Shown here: piece by piece, positions 6,840-13,832 of the stretch
Layout of the letters: the number at the start of each line of letters is the position of its first letter
Numbering within the stretch: the first letter of the stretch is position 1
DNA from: BMS3B sp964501105
GTDB lineage: Archaea > Hydrothermarchaeota > Hydrothermarchaeia > Hydrothermarchaeales > BMS3B
Reading direction: 5' to 3'
DNA length: 18,210 nucleotides
NCBI GenBank assembly: GCA_964501105.1
Contig: CAZCRG010000026.1
Location: 1 to 18,210 of the forward strand
Position numbers and translations under genes: made by a program
The notes under the pieces: generated by a model
Told to the model about the DNA's origin: nothing
What the model saw: only the letters and a program-made list of their open reading frames with translations
The model's database searches: none

Positions 6840-7979
6840 TTAAGTCACAATTTCAGGAAGCCTTTCCTGCTTCAGAGCTTCCCTGATTTCCATCATTATT
6901 AAATCGAGAGGGTCCTCTATACTTCTGCCGTACTTCAGGCTTAAATTGCGCATTTCAGGTGAGCTTGGGCCTAGGGCAGGGTCGCCTGGTACTCTTGGCG
7001 ATAAGTCAAAGGTTACAAACTCGAGGGTCTTGTTATCCTCGGGAGAGTACTGGATACCACCCTGAAGGGAGAAGGGTCCAATCATCTTGAGTGGGTAGAC
7101 CTCTGGTACAATCTTAAGGAACTTCTCGGCAGCCTCATAAACGAGGTGCTGCTTGCTCTCTCTCATGGTAATGCCAAAATGGCCAATCTCTTCATTCTTA
7201 ACTGGAGATTTAATTTTGAGCTGGTCCTTGGCAGGAAGATTTAAAAAGCCCTGAAGGTTTACCTGCCTCCTGTCGCTGAAGCCCACAAGAACAAAGCTGT
7301 CAAAGATATCCTCAAGAGCAAAAGCGTGGAAGTTGGCATTGAACCTTGGACCCAGGACGTACTCTTCAATTCTTGCCTCCTTGAGAACCTCATCATCTAT
7401 TACTCCCTGCTTTTTCAGCTCCTCCACCTGAGCATAGTAGTCTTCAGGTGAGGAAGCATAAAAGAAGGCTCTCTCCAGAACATTACCTGCCTGCTGCACC
7501 TTAACTATACACAGCCTGTCTATCTCCTCAGGGCTTTTGAACTCTTTGGGCAGCCTGACGCCAGCCTTCTTGAGAAGGTGATACTGCCCCTTCTCATCCT
7601 TTCTATCCTCTGCCCTGAGAATAAAGCGGTTTCCATAGAGGGGAACTTTTAACTGGTTTTCAATTCCCTCATAGCCCACATAAACTGAGAAGGAGCGGTT
7701 GGGTATGAATACTGTCTGGAGCTCCAGAAGCTTTTCCTGCACCTCCTCAGAGAGCATATCCTTAAAATCCTTCACCTTTATAATCTCATCGTAGAGATGC
7801 CTGTTGTACTGGGTGTAAAGCTTTTCTCTCCCTTCCTTTACCACTATTGCAGTTTTAAAGCCAGCAGCTTTAGCTGCCATTCCAAGCTCTTTGGCAGAGT
7901 GGGAGCCAAAGATTCCAACTGTTACATCTTTATAATCTTCAACAACCTTCTGCATCTCTTTCCTTGAGATCATCTTCAT
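6840..7979 (-). CDS. PurP-like ATP-grasp paralog (PurP2 type)
   Basis: This 379-residue protein shares the whole fold of PurP: VGIFGSHSAKELGMAA near the N-terminus, IPNRSFSVYVG in place of VPHGSFVAHMG, GNRFILRAEDR, and MIGPFSLQGG...LEFVTFDLSPRVPGDPALG at the C-terminus. The glycine-rich ATP loop is lost (CIVKVQQAGNVLERAFF against SIVKFPGARGGRGYF in the neighbour), and the GTN metal motif reads GDP. Many archaea carry two PurP groups, of which only one has proven FAICAR synthetase activity; in Methanocaldococcus the second type lies beside the PAN gene, as it nearly does here. The start overlaps the aMBF1 stop as ATGA; a second ATG six bases on (7973) is also possible. It may have a modified activity or be a subunit partner of PurP. 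The reaction is not known. Confidence 0.85.
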   Translation of the reverse strand: MKMISRKEMQKVVEDYKDVTVGIFGSHSAKELGMAAKAAGFKTAIVVKEGREKLYTQYNRHLYDEIIKVKDFKDMLSEEVQEKLLELQTVFIPNRSFSVYVGYEGIENQLKVPLYGNRFILRAEDRKDEKGQYHLLKKAGVRLPKEFKSPEEIDRLCIVKVQQAGNVLERAFFYASSPEDYYAQVEELKKQGVIDDEVLKEARIEEYVLGPRFNANFHAFALEDIFDSFVLVGFSDRRQVNLQGFLNLPAKDQLKIKSPVKNEEIGHFGITMRESKQHLVYEAAEKFLKIVPEVYPLKMIGPFSLQGGIQYSPEDNKTLEFVTFDLSPRVPGDPALGPSSPEMRNLSLKYGRSIEDPLDLIMMEIREALKQERLPEIVT

Positions 7980-8446
7980 CCTCTCTTCTTGATTTTTATA
8001 ATATCACCAATAGTGAGCTCGGCATTTTCTCCCTTTCTGAATTCACTTGGAGAAACTTCTTCAGACTCTTCGAGTAGAGTGATCTCCAGTGCTCTCTCCA
8101 GCTTTCTGGCAAGGGTTATACTGGGGCTCATACGCTTTGACTCCAGGCGGTTTATTACAGAGGCTTTTTCATTTATAATCAGGCCAAGTTCTTCCTGGGT
8201 CAAACCCTTCTTCTCCCTGGCCCTTCTTATTATATCATGGTAATCCTCCACCACTTCTGGTAGAGGCTGTGGCTTCGGCCTGGATTTGCGGTATATTTTC
8301 TTTTTTGCCTGTCGTTGTTGAGGTGCACTTATTTCTCTTGCTTCTCCAAACTTTGCACAGGCTTTACATGTCTTCATTTCAGTTCCTTCAATTGTTACTC
8401 GTAAGGGCTTTCCAAAAATAGGTTTTCCGCAAACTTCACATTCCAT
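7976..8446 (-). CDS. Archaeal multiprotein bridging factor aMBF1-like protein (zinc ribbon + HTH)
   Basis: This is a protein of 156 residues with two parts. The N-terminal zinc ribbon has C3-x2-C6 and C27-x2-C30. A basic, Gln/Pro-rich linker (about 40-68, KKKIYRKSRPKPQPLP) leads to a Cro/XRE helix-turn-helix at about 73-128 (RAREKKGLTQEELGLIINEK, SVINRLESKRMSPS). This matches archaeal MBF1, the homologue of the eukaryotic coactivator that bridges TBP and activators; archaeal versions have been linked to translation and ribosomes. The open frame extends to a GTG at 8455, but GTGAT just upstream makes a good ribosome site for the ATG at 8446. It heads an operon with two purP-type genes and tatC, and is divergent from PAN, an arrangement I recall as common in euryarchaea. 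It could regulate the shared promoter region, but that is inferred. Confidence 0.88.
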   Translation of the reverse strand: MECEVCGKPIFGKPLRVTIEGTEMKTCKACAKFGEAREISAPQQRQAKKKIYRKSRPKPQPLPEVVEDYHDIIRRAREKKGLTQEELGLIINEKASVINRLESKRMSPSITLARKLERALEITLLEESEEVSPSEFRKGENAELTIGDIIKIKKRG

Positions 8447-8502
8447 TACAATCACTTCTTGCAGGAATTATACAATGGTATACTATTGTTAAAAGGGGGT
8501 AA

Positions 8503-8513
8503 CTATATATAAG
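8503..8513. promoter_or_regulatory. Symmetric TATA box between aMBF1 operon and PAN
   Basis: CTATATATAAG reads as a TATA box on both strands. Rightwards a start about 25 bases on falls near 8533, inside the longest PAN frame, which supports the ATG at 8546 as the real PAN start. Leftwards a start near 8483 would give the aMBF1 operon a 37-base leader. A second weaker element, TGGTATACTA at 8476-8485, could serve the left-hand operon instead. An AAAAGGGGG tract at 8491-8499 flanks the box. Confidence 0.5.
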
Positions 8514-8545
8514 TTTAATGGAGTTAAATGTCGAAGGGGTTACTG

Positions 8546-9802
8546 ATGAGCAAGGAAATGACTGAGGATATTGAAGGTAAGGCTGACTATCTGCTGGATA
8601 GACTTAAGGATCTGGAGAAACAGTATATAGAGCTAAAGAATGAAAATAATAGAATCAAGGTAGGGTATATTCAGAGAATAAAATGGCTTGAAGAGAGAAA
8701 GAAAGTTCTTGAGAATGAAATGATAAATATGGACAGGGAGTTAAAGCGGCTCAGAAATGAACTTGAACGCCTCAGATCAATTCCAATGGTTATAGGAACT
8801 CTAATAGAAGTAATTGATGACCAAAGAGCAATTGTTAAGAGTAGTGGAGGACCTATATTCATTGTGAATTATTCAACTAATATTAATCCTGCTGATTTAG
8901 TTTCTGGTGTAAGAGTTGCCCTTAATCAGCAATCTCTTGCAATTATTGAAGTTCTACCAGAGGAGAAGGACCCATCAGTAATGGCCATGGAGATAGATGA
9001 GAAGCCAAGAGAAACCTACTCCGATATCGGCGGACTTGATGATAAGCTTAGAGAGGTAAGAGAGGTTGTTGAGCTGCCTCTTATCAAACCTGAGCTTTTT
9101 AAGAAGGTGGGCATAGATCCTCCCAAGGGCGTTCTACTCTATGGTCCTCCCGGCTCAGGGAAGACTTTAATTGCCAGAGCCATAGCCCATGAGACCAACT
9201 CAGTTTTTATTAGAATGATAGGCTCTGAGCTGGTGCGCAAGTATATTGGCGAGGGTGCAAAGCTGGTGAAGGAGCTTTTTAAGCTTGCCAGAGAGAAGGC
9301 GCCCTGTATTGTGTTTATTGATGAGATAGATGCAATAGGTGCAAAGAGAAGTGATGCTCTTACTTCAGGTGAGCGTGAGGTCCAGAGAACACTCATGCAA
9401 CTTCTTGCTGAGATGGACGGTTTTGAGCCACGAGGAGAAGTTAAAGTAATTGCTGCAACTAACAGACCTGATATTCTTGACACTGCACTTCTCAGACCTG
9501 GCAGATTTGATAGGTTAATTGAGATACCTCTACCAGACAGAGCAGGAAGAATGGAGATATTTGAAATTCATACAAGAAATATGAATTTGAGCTCAGATGT
9601 TGATTTTAGTATTCTCGCAGAACTATCGGCAGGAGCTTCTGGTGCTGATATAAAGGCTATAGCAACAGAGGCAGGGATGTTTGCAATAAGAGATTCCAGA
9701 GAAAAGGTCTACATGGATGATTTTGTGAAGGCAATAGATAAAGTTCTTGGTAAAGCAGAGATTGCCCAGGGTGAAAGACAGTTTGGTGTTATGTACACTT
9801 AG
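8546..9802 (+). CDS. pan: Proteasome-activating nucleotidase PAN
   Basis: This AAA+ ATPase of 418 residues unfolds proteins and feeds them to the 20S proteasome in archaea. It has a long N-terminal coiled coil (about residues 8-77, rich in Glu/Lys/Leu heptads). Next comes the OB domain with SIPMVIGTLIEV and its conserved Pro, then the ATPase domain with Walker A GPPGSGKT (200-207), Walker B IVFIDEIDA (255-263), the pore loop region RKYIGEGA, sensor 1 ATNRPD, and RPGRFDR arginine fingers. The C-terminus VMYT is a hydrophobic-Tyr-X (HbYX) tail, which docks in the proteasome alpha ring and opens its gate, so the partner is the 20S core and not ClpP. The frame extends to an ATG at 8528, but GAAGGGGTT upstream of 8546 and the TATA spacing favour 8546. 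The proteasome subunits are not in this window. Confidence 0.93.
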   Translation: MSKEMTEDIEGKADYLLDRLKDLEKQYIELKNENNRIKVGYIQRIKWLEERKKVLENEMINMDRELKRLRNELERLRSIPMVIGTLIEVIDDQRAIVKSSGGPIFIVNYSTNINPADLVSGVRVALNQQSLAIIEVLPEEKDPSVMAMEIDEKPRETYSDIGGLDDKLREVREVVELPLIKPELFKKVGIDPPKGVLLYGPPGSGKTLIARAIAHETNSVFIRMIGSELVRKYIGEGAKLVKELFKLAREKAPCIVFIDEIDAIGAKRSDALTSGEREVQRTLMQLLAEMDGFEPRGEVKVIAATNRPDILDTALLRPGRFDRLIEIPLPDRAGRMEIFEIHTRNMNLSSDVDFSILAELSAGASGADIKAIATEAGMFAIRDSREKVYMDDFVKAIDKVLGKAEIAQGERQFGVMYT

Positions 9803-10172
9803 AGCTAAAGGGGTTTTAAAAATAGGTCTTGAAAAAGCTCTCAGGTATACACTTGCTGCCCTCCTTGTACTGGGGGCTTTTATGGGCATGCTTATAGCTC
9901 TACTCAATCCTGAGAGCTACTTCTTTGGAAGCAAGCTTGGAGGCTGGAAAGCCTCTATACATCTTGTGGTCAATTCTGCCATTGCACTTTTAAGCCTTCA
10001 CTATGTTATAGAGGATAAGCCTTTTGCTAAATATTTACCAGTTCTATATTTCCTTTATAATACAGTAAATGTACTGATAACAAACTTTTTATTGGGATTT
10101 GGGATGATACCCTCTCCTTTTTTTACATTAGGTTTGACTGTTTCAATTATTTATTTTTATATAAAAAGATAG
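9786..10172 (+). CDS. Small membrane protein of unknown function, overlapping the PAN 3' end
   Basis: This protein of about 128 residues has four hydrophobic helices at about 17-36, 52-68, 78-96 and 101-124, with FFGSKLGGWKASIH between the first two. I do not recognise a family and see no catalytic motif or conserved Cys; basic residues (GLEKALRY) precede helix 1. No ATG lies early in the frame: the possible starts are TTG at 9747, TTG at 9762, GTG at 9771, TTG at 9783 and GTG at 9786, all inside PAN. I used the GTG at 9786, with GGGTGAAAGAC about 6-12 bases upstream. The first ATG (9879) would remove helix 1. The 17-base or longer overlap suggests translation coupled to PAN. It converges with priS, 13 bases away. 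Confidence 0.65.
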   Translation: MLCTLRAKGVLKIGLEKALRYTLAALLVLGAFMGMLIALLNPESYFFGSKLGGWKASIHLVVNSAIALLSLHYVIEDKPFAKYLPVLYFLYNTVNVLITNFLLGFGMIPSPFFTLGLTVSIIYFYIKR

Positions 10173-10185
10173 TAAATGTCTGGAA

Positions 10186-11133
10186 TTATTGTACTCTTTC
10201 CCATACGAACTTGGGCACTGCTTCTTTGAAGGGATCAAAGCTTTCGATGTTTTTTACTGGTGTGCATATCATACTTACCTTGGAGTGCAGCGAGCTTGGC
10301 AGCCTCAAAATTCTCTTCACATCTACAGTTACTCTGGCATCAAGCATTCCTGCATTGATTTTCCTGAGAGCCTCGAGAAAGGTAGAATAGTCTTTTTTCA
10401 GAAGCTTCTTAACCTTTCTGAAGGAGCCCCTCTCAAGCTCAGGAAGAACTTCAGAGAGATTTGCCAGAAGCTTCTCAGCTTTTGCAGGAGGTAGGCCAAG
10501 CTCCTTCAGCACAGGAGTGCTGAGGAGAGGTAAAATTCTTACTGCTCTCCGTCTGAAAATCTCAGGATAGCCACCTTTTAGCTCTTCCTTCTCGGGAATA
10601 ACATTTCCAGCTATATAATCCAGGAGCTCTGCCCTCTCCTGGCTGCCCAGATTTAAAGCCTCCTTATCCAGAACTCTGATGTGGTACCCCCTGCCTGAGT
10701 AAACAAAGTTTATATCCTTTAGAGAGAAGGTTTCTCTGAGGGTATCGCTAATGGTAAGCACAAACTCTTTTGCTTCTCTCAAGCATACCTCGCAAACTTC
10801 GCCCTGACTGCAACTGCAGCTTCTCACAGGCAAATCCTTGGCATCAATATCAAAGACAAGCTCTGCCTTTAGCCAGCCCTCACGCTTCTGGGGCTCTCTA
10901 TAAAAGGAAACACTGGAGTAGGCTGCGTAGGGCTGGGAGCCTACTATATGACCTTCAAGCTGGGTAACAGAGACAAAGCTCCTGTACCTATCCTTTGGCC
11001 CCTCGCCGTTGTAGTCAAAGGCAAACTCTCTCATGGTGAGGGTTTCAGTTATATACTCGGGAAGTTTTGAGGCTCCCCACTCCTCAAGATAGTAGCGCTT
11101 TCTCTCCTCTGGTGTTGCTTCTCTAAGGAGCAT
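10186..11133 (-). CDS. priS: DNA primase small (catalytic) subunit PriS
   Basis: This 315-residue catalytic subunit of the archaeal-eukaryotic primase makes RNA or DNA primers at the replication fork. The active site DxD is VFDIDAKD (D95, D97). A zinc knuckle follows with C106, C108, C114 and C117 (CSCSQGEVCEVC). YSGRGYHIRV (145-154) is the nucleotide-binding SGxGxH motif, and the late TVDVKRILRLPSSLH supplies the third acidic residue and the phosphate-contacting Arg/Ser/His cluster. Length is near the archaeal norm. The start is fixed by AGGAGGGT 6 bases before the ATG, located inside the end of priL, so the two genes overlap by 11 bases and are translationally coupled. It is the last gene of the ilvB-ilvN-OB-PCNA-priL-priS run. 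Confidence 0.96.
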   Translation of the reverse strand: MLLREATPEERKRYYLEEWGASKLPEYITETLTMREFAFDYNGEGPKDRYRSFVSVTQLEGHIVGSQPYAAYSSVSFYREPQKREGWLKAELVFDIDAKDLPVRSCSCSQGEVCEVCLREAKEFVLTISDTLRETFSLKDINFVYSGRGYHIRVLDKEALNLGSQERAELLDYIAGNVIPEKEELKGGYPEIFRRRAVRILPLLSTPVLKELGLPPAKAEKLLANLSEVLPELERGSFRKVKKLLKKDYSTFLEALRKINAGMLDARVTVDVKRILRLPSSLHSKVSMICTPVKNIESFDPFKEAVPKFVWERVQ

Positions 11134-12229
11134 CTTTACCCTCCTTTGAAAATCTCTTCTTTATGTAGTAGGTTAGAGGGTTCTTCACATCTCTGCAGAG
11201 TTTATCTGGTTTGCAGAGGGAGGGTGCCTCTCTCCTGATTTTATCGCAGTTGGGCACAAAGTACCAGGAGCTTTTTCCCGCATCCTCTAATCTCGGCTCA
11301 GATGTTAAGCCGAGGCCAAGGTGGTAGTAAACATTGAGCCTCTCCAGAGGCTGGTCTTCAAACAGGGGTGGAGAGCAGCGCTGTGCAGCTTCTTCAATCA
11401 GGGGCATAATCTCTTCTCTGATAACACTTATATCATCAATAAAATCAGAGAGCTTTGCATCTTTCTGACCTGAGAAGGGGGCTATTCTGGCATAGGAGAG
11501 GAAGGAGGTGAGAAGAACAGTTATAGCATAGTTTCTCGCTCCAGAACCAACGCCGCTGAGGCAGAGTTTTATGCAGGGCGGGAAGTGCTCCTCTCTCAAT
11601 GGAGCCTGCTTTCCCTGAAGACTTGAAATTCTCTCGGCTCTTGTGGCACTGGCTTTGCTGAGAGCTTCGGCAAGGTCTTCAATCCTCTCATTCCTGAGCT
11701 CAAGTCTTGAATAGCTCTCTATTACCTCTCTAGCTTTTTCAGAAAGGTGCTCTACAAAAAGCTCAATAGCCTCCTTCTCATCCAGTATTGCATAACCCTT
11801 CTCAATAAAAAAATCTGTTAGCTTTCTCTTTCTGCTTCTTACTGCTGGAAGAAGTTCTGTCCACTTAACTTTAAATCTCAACTCTCCTTTTTTCTCCTGA
11901 TTTTCCAGAGGGCTCAGCTTCAGCTCAGGCTTCATAGCTTCACAGAACTCATACTCAGGGTAAGCTGAAACTTTAATTTCCTTGCTTATATACTCATTAA
12001 CCCTGTTTCTTACTGCATCTTTAAAAATATCCAGGGCAACTCTTGCCTCAAAAGAAGAGGAGCCTTTGAGGGAAGCTGCTAAAAGGATAAGATTTAAAGC
12101 TATATCCCCGCCTTCTCTCCTCTTCCCTTCTATTATTTCCTCAGCTTCAAGAAAGTGCCTCTCAGGTAGAGTTTCTACCTCAGCTATTTTCCTTTCTACT
12201 TTTTTGTTGAAGGGGGTTATGGCTCTCAT
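11123..12229 (-). CDS. priL: DNA primase large subunit PriL (iron-sulfur)
   Basis: This protein of 368 residues is the regulatory subunit of the primase, which binds PriS and helps start and limit primer synthesis. The N-terminal two thirds is helical (KKVERKIAEVETLPERHF, LRNERIEDLAEALSKA). The C-terminal domain has the conserved block FPPCIKLCLSGVGSGARNYA followed by C-rich segments QRCSPPLF, VPNCDKI, SLCKPDKLC and NPLTYYIKKRF. The first PPC, NC and the last two Cys fit the four ligands of the PriL [4Fe-4S] cluster. The frame begins with TTG at 12232, but the ATG three bases later (12229) is the likely start, 4 bases after the PCNA stop. It lacks its own clear ribosome site, so it probably relies on re-initiation by ribosomes leaving PCNA. 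Confidence 0.94.
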   Translation of the reverse strand: MRAITPFNKKVERKIAEVETLPERHFLEAEEIIEGKRREGGDIALNLILLAASLKGSSSFEARVALDIFKDAVRNRVNEYISKEIKVSAYPEYEFCEAMKPELKLSPLENQEKKGELRFKVKWTELLPAVRSRKRKLTDFFIEKGYAILDEKEAIELFVEHLSEKAREVIESYSRLELRNERIEDLAEALSKASATRAERISSLQGKQAPLREEHFPPCIKLCLSGVGSGARNYAITVLLTSFLSYARIAPFSGQKDAKLSDFIDDISVIREEIMPLIEEAAQRCSPPLFEDQPLERLNVYYHLGLGLTSEPRLEDAGKSSWYFVPNCDKIRREAPSLCKPDKLCRDVKNPLTYYIKKRFSKEGKDAP

Positions 12230-12233
12230 CAAT

Positions 12234-12971
12234 CTATTCGCTTTCCACTCTGGGAGCGAGGAGGAAGCTCAGAGTTACATTGGGTGAAACAAACTCCAGC
12301 TTTAGAGGAATATCTGTGCCGAAGTACACCTTGACGCTCCTTGCTATATCACTTGCTTTAATCATATCCTTGAGGTATTCAATACTGAACATACTTCTAC
12401 TGGGCTCCTGCACATTAAATAGAATTGCTTCATCTTTTTCCAGTTCTACTTTAACACTGCCCAGGTCGCCCTTGGCTTCAAGATATAGATAATTTTCATC
12501 TGCTCTAAAAATTATATTATCATTCACAATCTCTGCATCCTTGATTCCTTCAACAAGAACCTTGGGGTCAAGCTCAATCTCTGCAGGAAACTCAAGATTT
12601 GGAAGCTTTATCTCCTCTTCACTTATATCTATAAGTGGTAACTCAAAGCGCCTTGTGGAGGTGTTCTTTATCTCAATATTCAGAGTTGCCTCATCACTTG
12701 TGGATAGAGTTATTTTGTCGCTGCTTCCTGCCCTTTTCAGTATTGTGTTGAGCCTGTCAAGATCCAGGCCGAGAATTAAGTTCTCTTCAACCTCATACTC
12801 GGCAAAGGCATTCTTTGAAATCTCCAGGTCAACAAAGGCAACATGAGCTGGATCCATGGCTCTGAGGCTCATACCTTCTTTATTCACAATTATTCCTGCT
12901 TCATCTATAATATTTGAAATAGCATCAATACTTGACTTTAAAACCTTTATTTCTTCAAGAGTGGCTCTCAT
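12234..12971 (-). CDS. pcn: DNA polymerase sliding clamp PCNA
   Basis: This 245-residue clamp forms a trimeric ring around DNA and tethers polymerase, ligase, FEN1 and other factors. Family landmarks are the N-terminal LKSSIDAISNIIDEAGIIV, the GMSLRAMDPAHVAFVDLEI segment, LGLDLDRLNTILKRA, ADENYLYLEAKGDLGSVKVEL in the second domain, and the C-terminal LSFLLAPRVESE that forms part of the PIP-box pocket. The length is standard. AGGAGGTTAGATT precedes the ATG and spans the stop of the OB-fold gene (3-base gap). In this operon it sits between the OB-fold gene and the primase genes, which fits joint expression of fork components. Confidence 0.96.
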   Translation of the reverse strand: MRATLEEIKVLKSSIDAISNIIDEAGIIVNKEGMSLRAMDPAHVAFVDLEISKNAFAEYEVEENLILGLDLDRLNTILKRAGSSDKITLSTSDEATLNIEIKNTSTRRFELPLIDISEEEIKLPNLEFPAEIELDPKVLVEGIKDAEIVNDNIIFRADENYLYLEAKGDLGSVKVELEKDEAILFNVQEPSRSMFSIEYLKDMIKASDIARSVKVYFGTDIPLKLEFVSPNVTLSFLLAPRVESE

Positions 12972-12974
12972 AAT

Positions 12975-13310
12975 CTAACCTCCTGTTTCTTCTATATACT
13001 TAACCTGTTTGAAAAGAGCTGGATCTAACCCCTGCATATTCTGAATAATCTCCACATCTATCCAGAGTTTTTCATCATCCTTAATAACTTTTCCTATTAC
13101 TCTTACCAGCTTTCCCTCTTCTGCTATATCAAAATCTTCCTTCGTGGAGAAAAATACATCAACTCTTCCAGTGCTGTCGTCGAGAACAGCAGAATAGTTG
13201 CTGGAATCTCTGTCAACCACAACCCCGGTTACCCGTACTCTGTAGTCCTCTTCCCTTATATCCTCAATTTCCCTTTCAACACCAGGCCTTCGCCTCTTTC
13301 TTTCTTCCAT
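12975..13310 (-). CDS. Small OB-fold nucleic-acid-binding protein
   Basis: This 111-residue protein has a single OB-fold of the RPA/Stn1-like or tRNA-anticodon type. The visible pattern is YRVRVTGVVVDRDSSNYSAVLDDSTGRVDVFF (about 23-54), the first three strands with the DDSTG turn typical of RPA32-like OB domains, then GKLVRVIGKVIKDDEKLWIDVEII for the last strands. A basic N-terminus, ERKRRRPGVER, could contact nucleic acid, and a short acidic tail follows the domain. It has no zinc fingers or C-terminal winged helix, so it is smaller than known archaeal RPA subunits. It begins 1 base after ilvN, with AAGGAG overlapping the ilvN stop, and ends 3 bases before PCNA. I infer a role at the fork, either as an RPA-like subunit or a PCNA/primase accessory. 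Its exact family is unknown to me. Confidence 0.7.
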   Translation of the reverse strand: MEERKRRRPGVEREIEDIREEDYRVRVTGVVVDRDSSNYSAVLDDSTGRVDVFFSTKEDFDIAEEGKLVRVIGKVIKDDEKLWIDVEIIQNMQGLDPALFKQVKYIEETGG

Positions 13311-13311
13311 T

Positions 13312-13824
13312 CTACTTCTCCTTAAGACTTACAGTCTTTTTTCCTCGTGTCATTATTGTCTTTCCTGTCCTTGCCACCTCTTTAATGCCATAGCCTCGCA
13401 TTAGCTCAAGAAAGGCGTTTATCTTGCTCTCGTCACCAGTAATCTCTATAATCATACTATCTCTTGTAACATCCACAACTCTTCCCCTGAAGATATTTGC
13501 ATACTGCACAACCTCGGCCCTTGCAGACTCTGAGGCTGTACTCACCTTTATCAGCACAAGTTCCCTGACAACACTCTCCTCTTTTTCAAGTCTTGAAACT
13601 TTAACAACTTCTATAAGTTTGTTGAGCTGCTTTATAGCCTGCTCAAGCACTTCCTTTTGACCTTTTAGTGTAAGGGTAATTCTTGAAATTCCTGGCTTTT
13701 CAGTTGCGCCAACTGAGATGCTCTGTATATTGAAGTTCCTCCTTCTGAGCAGCCCTGAAACTCTCTGCATAACCCCCGGCTTGTCTTCAACCAGGGCAAC
13801 GACATAGTGAGTTTTACTCTCCAT
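13312..13824 (-). CDS. ilvN: Acetolactate synthase small (regulatory) subunit IlvN/IlvH
   Basis: This protein of 170 residues regulates acetolactate synthase, the first shared step of valine, leucine and isoleucine synthesis, and confers feedback inhibition. The ACT domain is at about 5-78, with HYVVALVEDKPGVMQRVSGL and RRRNFNIQSISVG (the valine-binding Gly/Asn region). The C-terminal ALS_ss_C domain includes ELVLIKVS, YANIFRGRVVDVTRDSMIIEITG and LMRGYGIKEVARTG. The frame extends 22 residues further upstream, inside ilvB, but TAGGTGAT before the ATG at 13824 and the family start MESKTHYVVALVED make 13824 the true start. It follows ilvB by 8 bases. Confidence 0.93.
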   Translation of the reverse strand: MESKTHYVVALVEDKPGVMQRVSGLLRRRNFNIQSISVGATEKPGISRITLTLKGQKEVLEQAIKQLNKLIEVVKVSRLEKEESVVRELVLIKVSTASESARAEVVQYANIFRGRVVDVTRDSMIIEITGDESKINAFLELMRGYGIKEVARTGKTIMTRGKKTVSLKEK

Positions 13825-13832
13825 AATATCAC

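Noticed and set aside
9139..9483. 114-residue minus-strand frame inside PAN
   Set aside because: It is antisense to the Walker A/B region of PAN and its composition mirrors those codons.
12975..13060. Possible PCNA-binding (PIP-box) motif at the C-terminus of the OB-fold protein, QGLDPALF
   Set aside because: The hydrophobic residue at the fourth position is Asp and there is no aromatic pair, so it does not fit the QxxhxxFF consensus.
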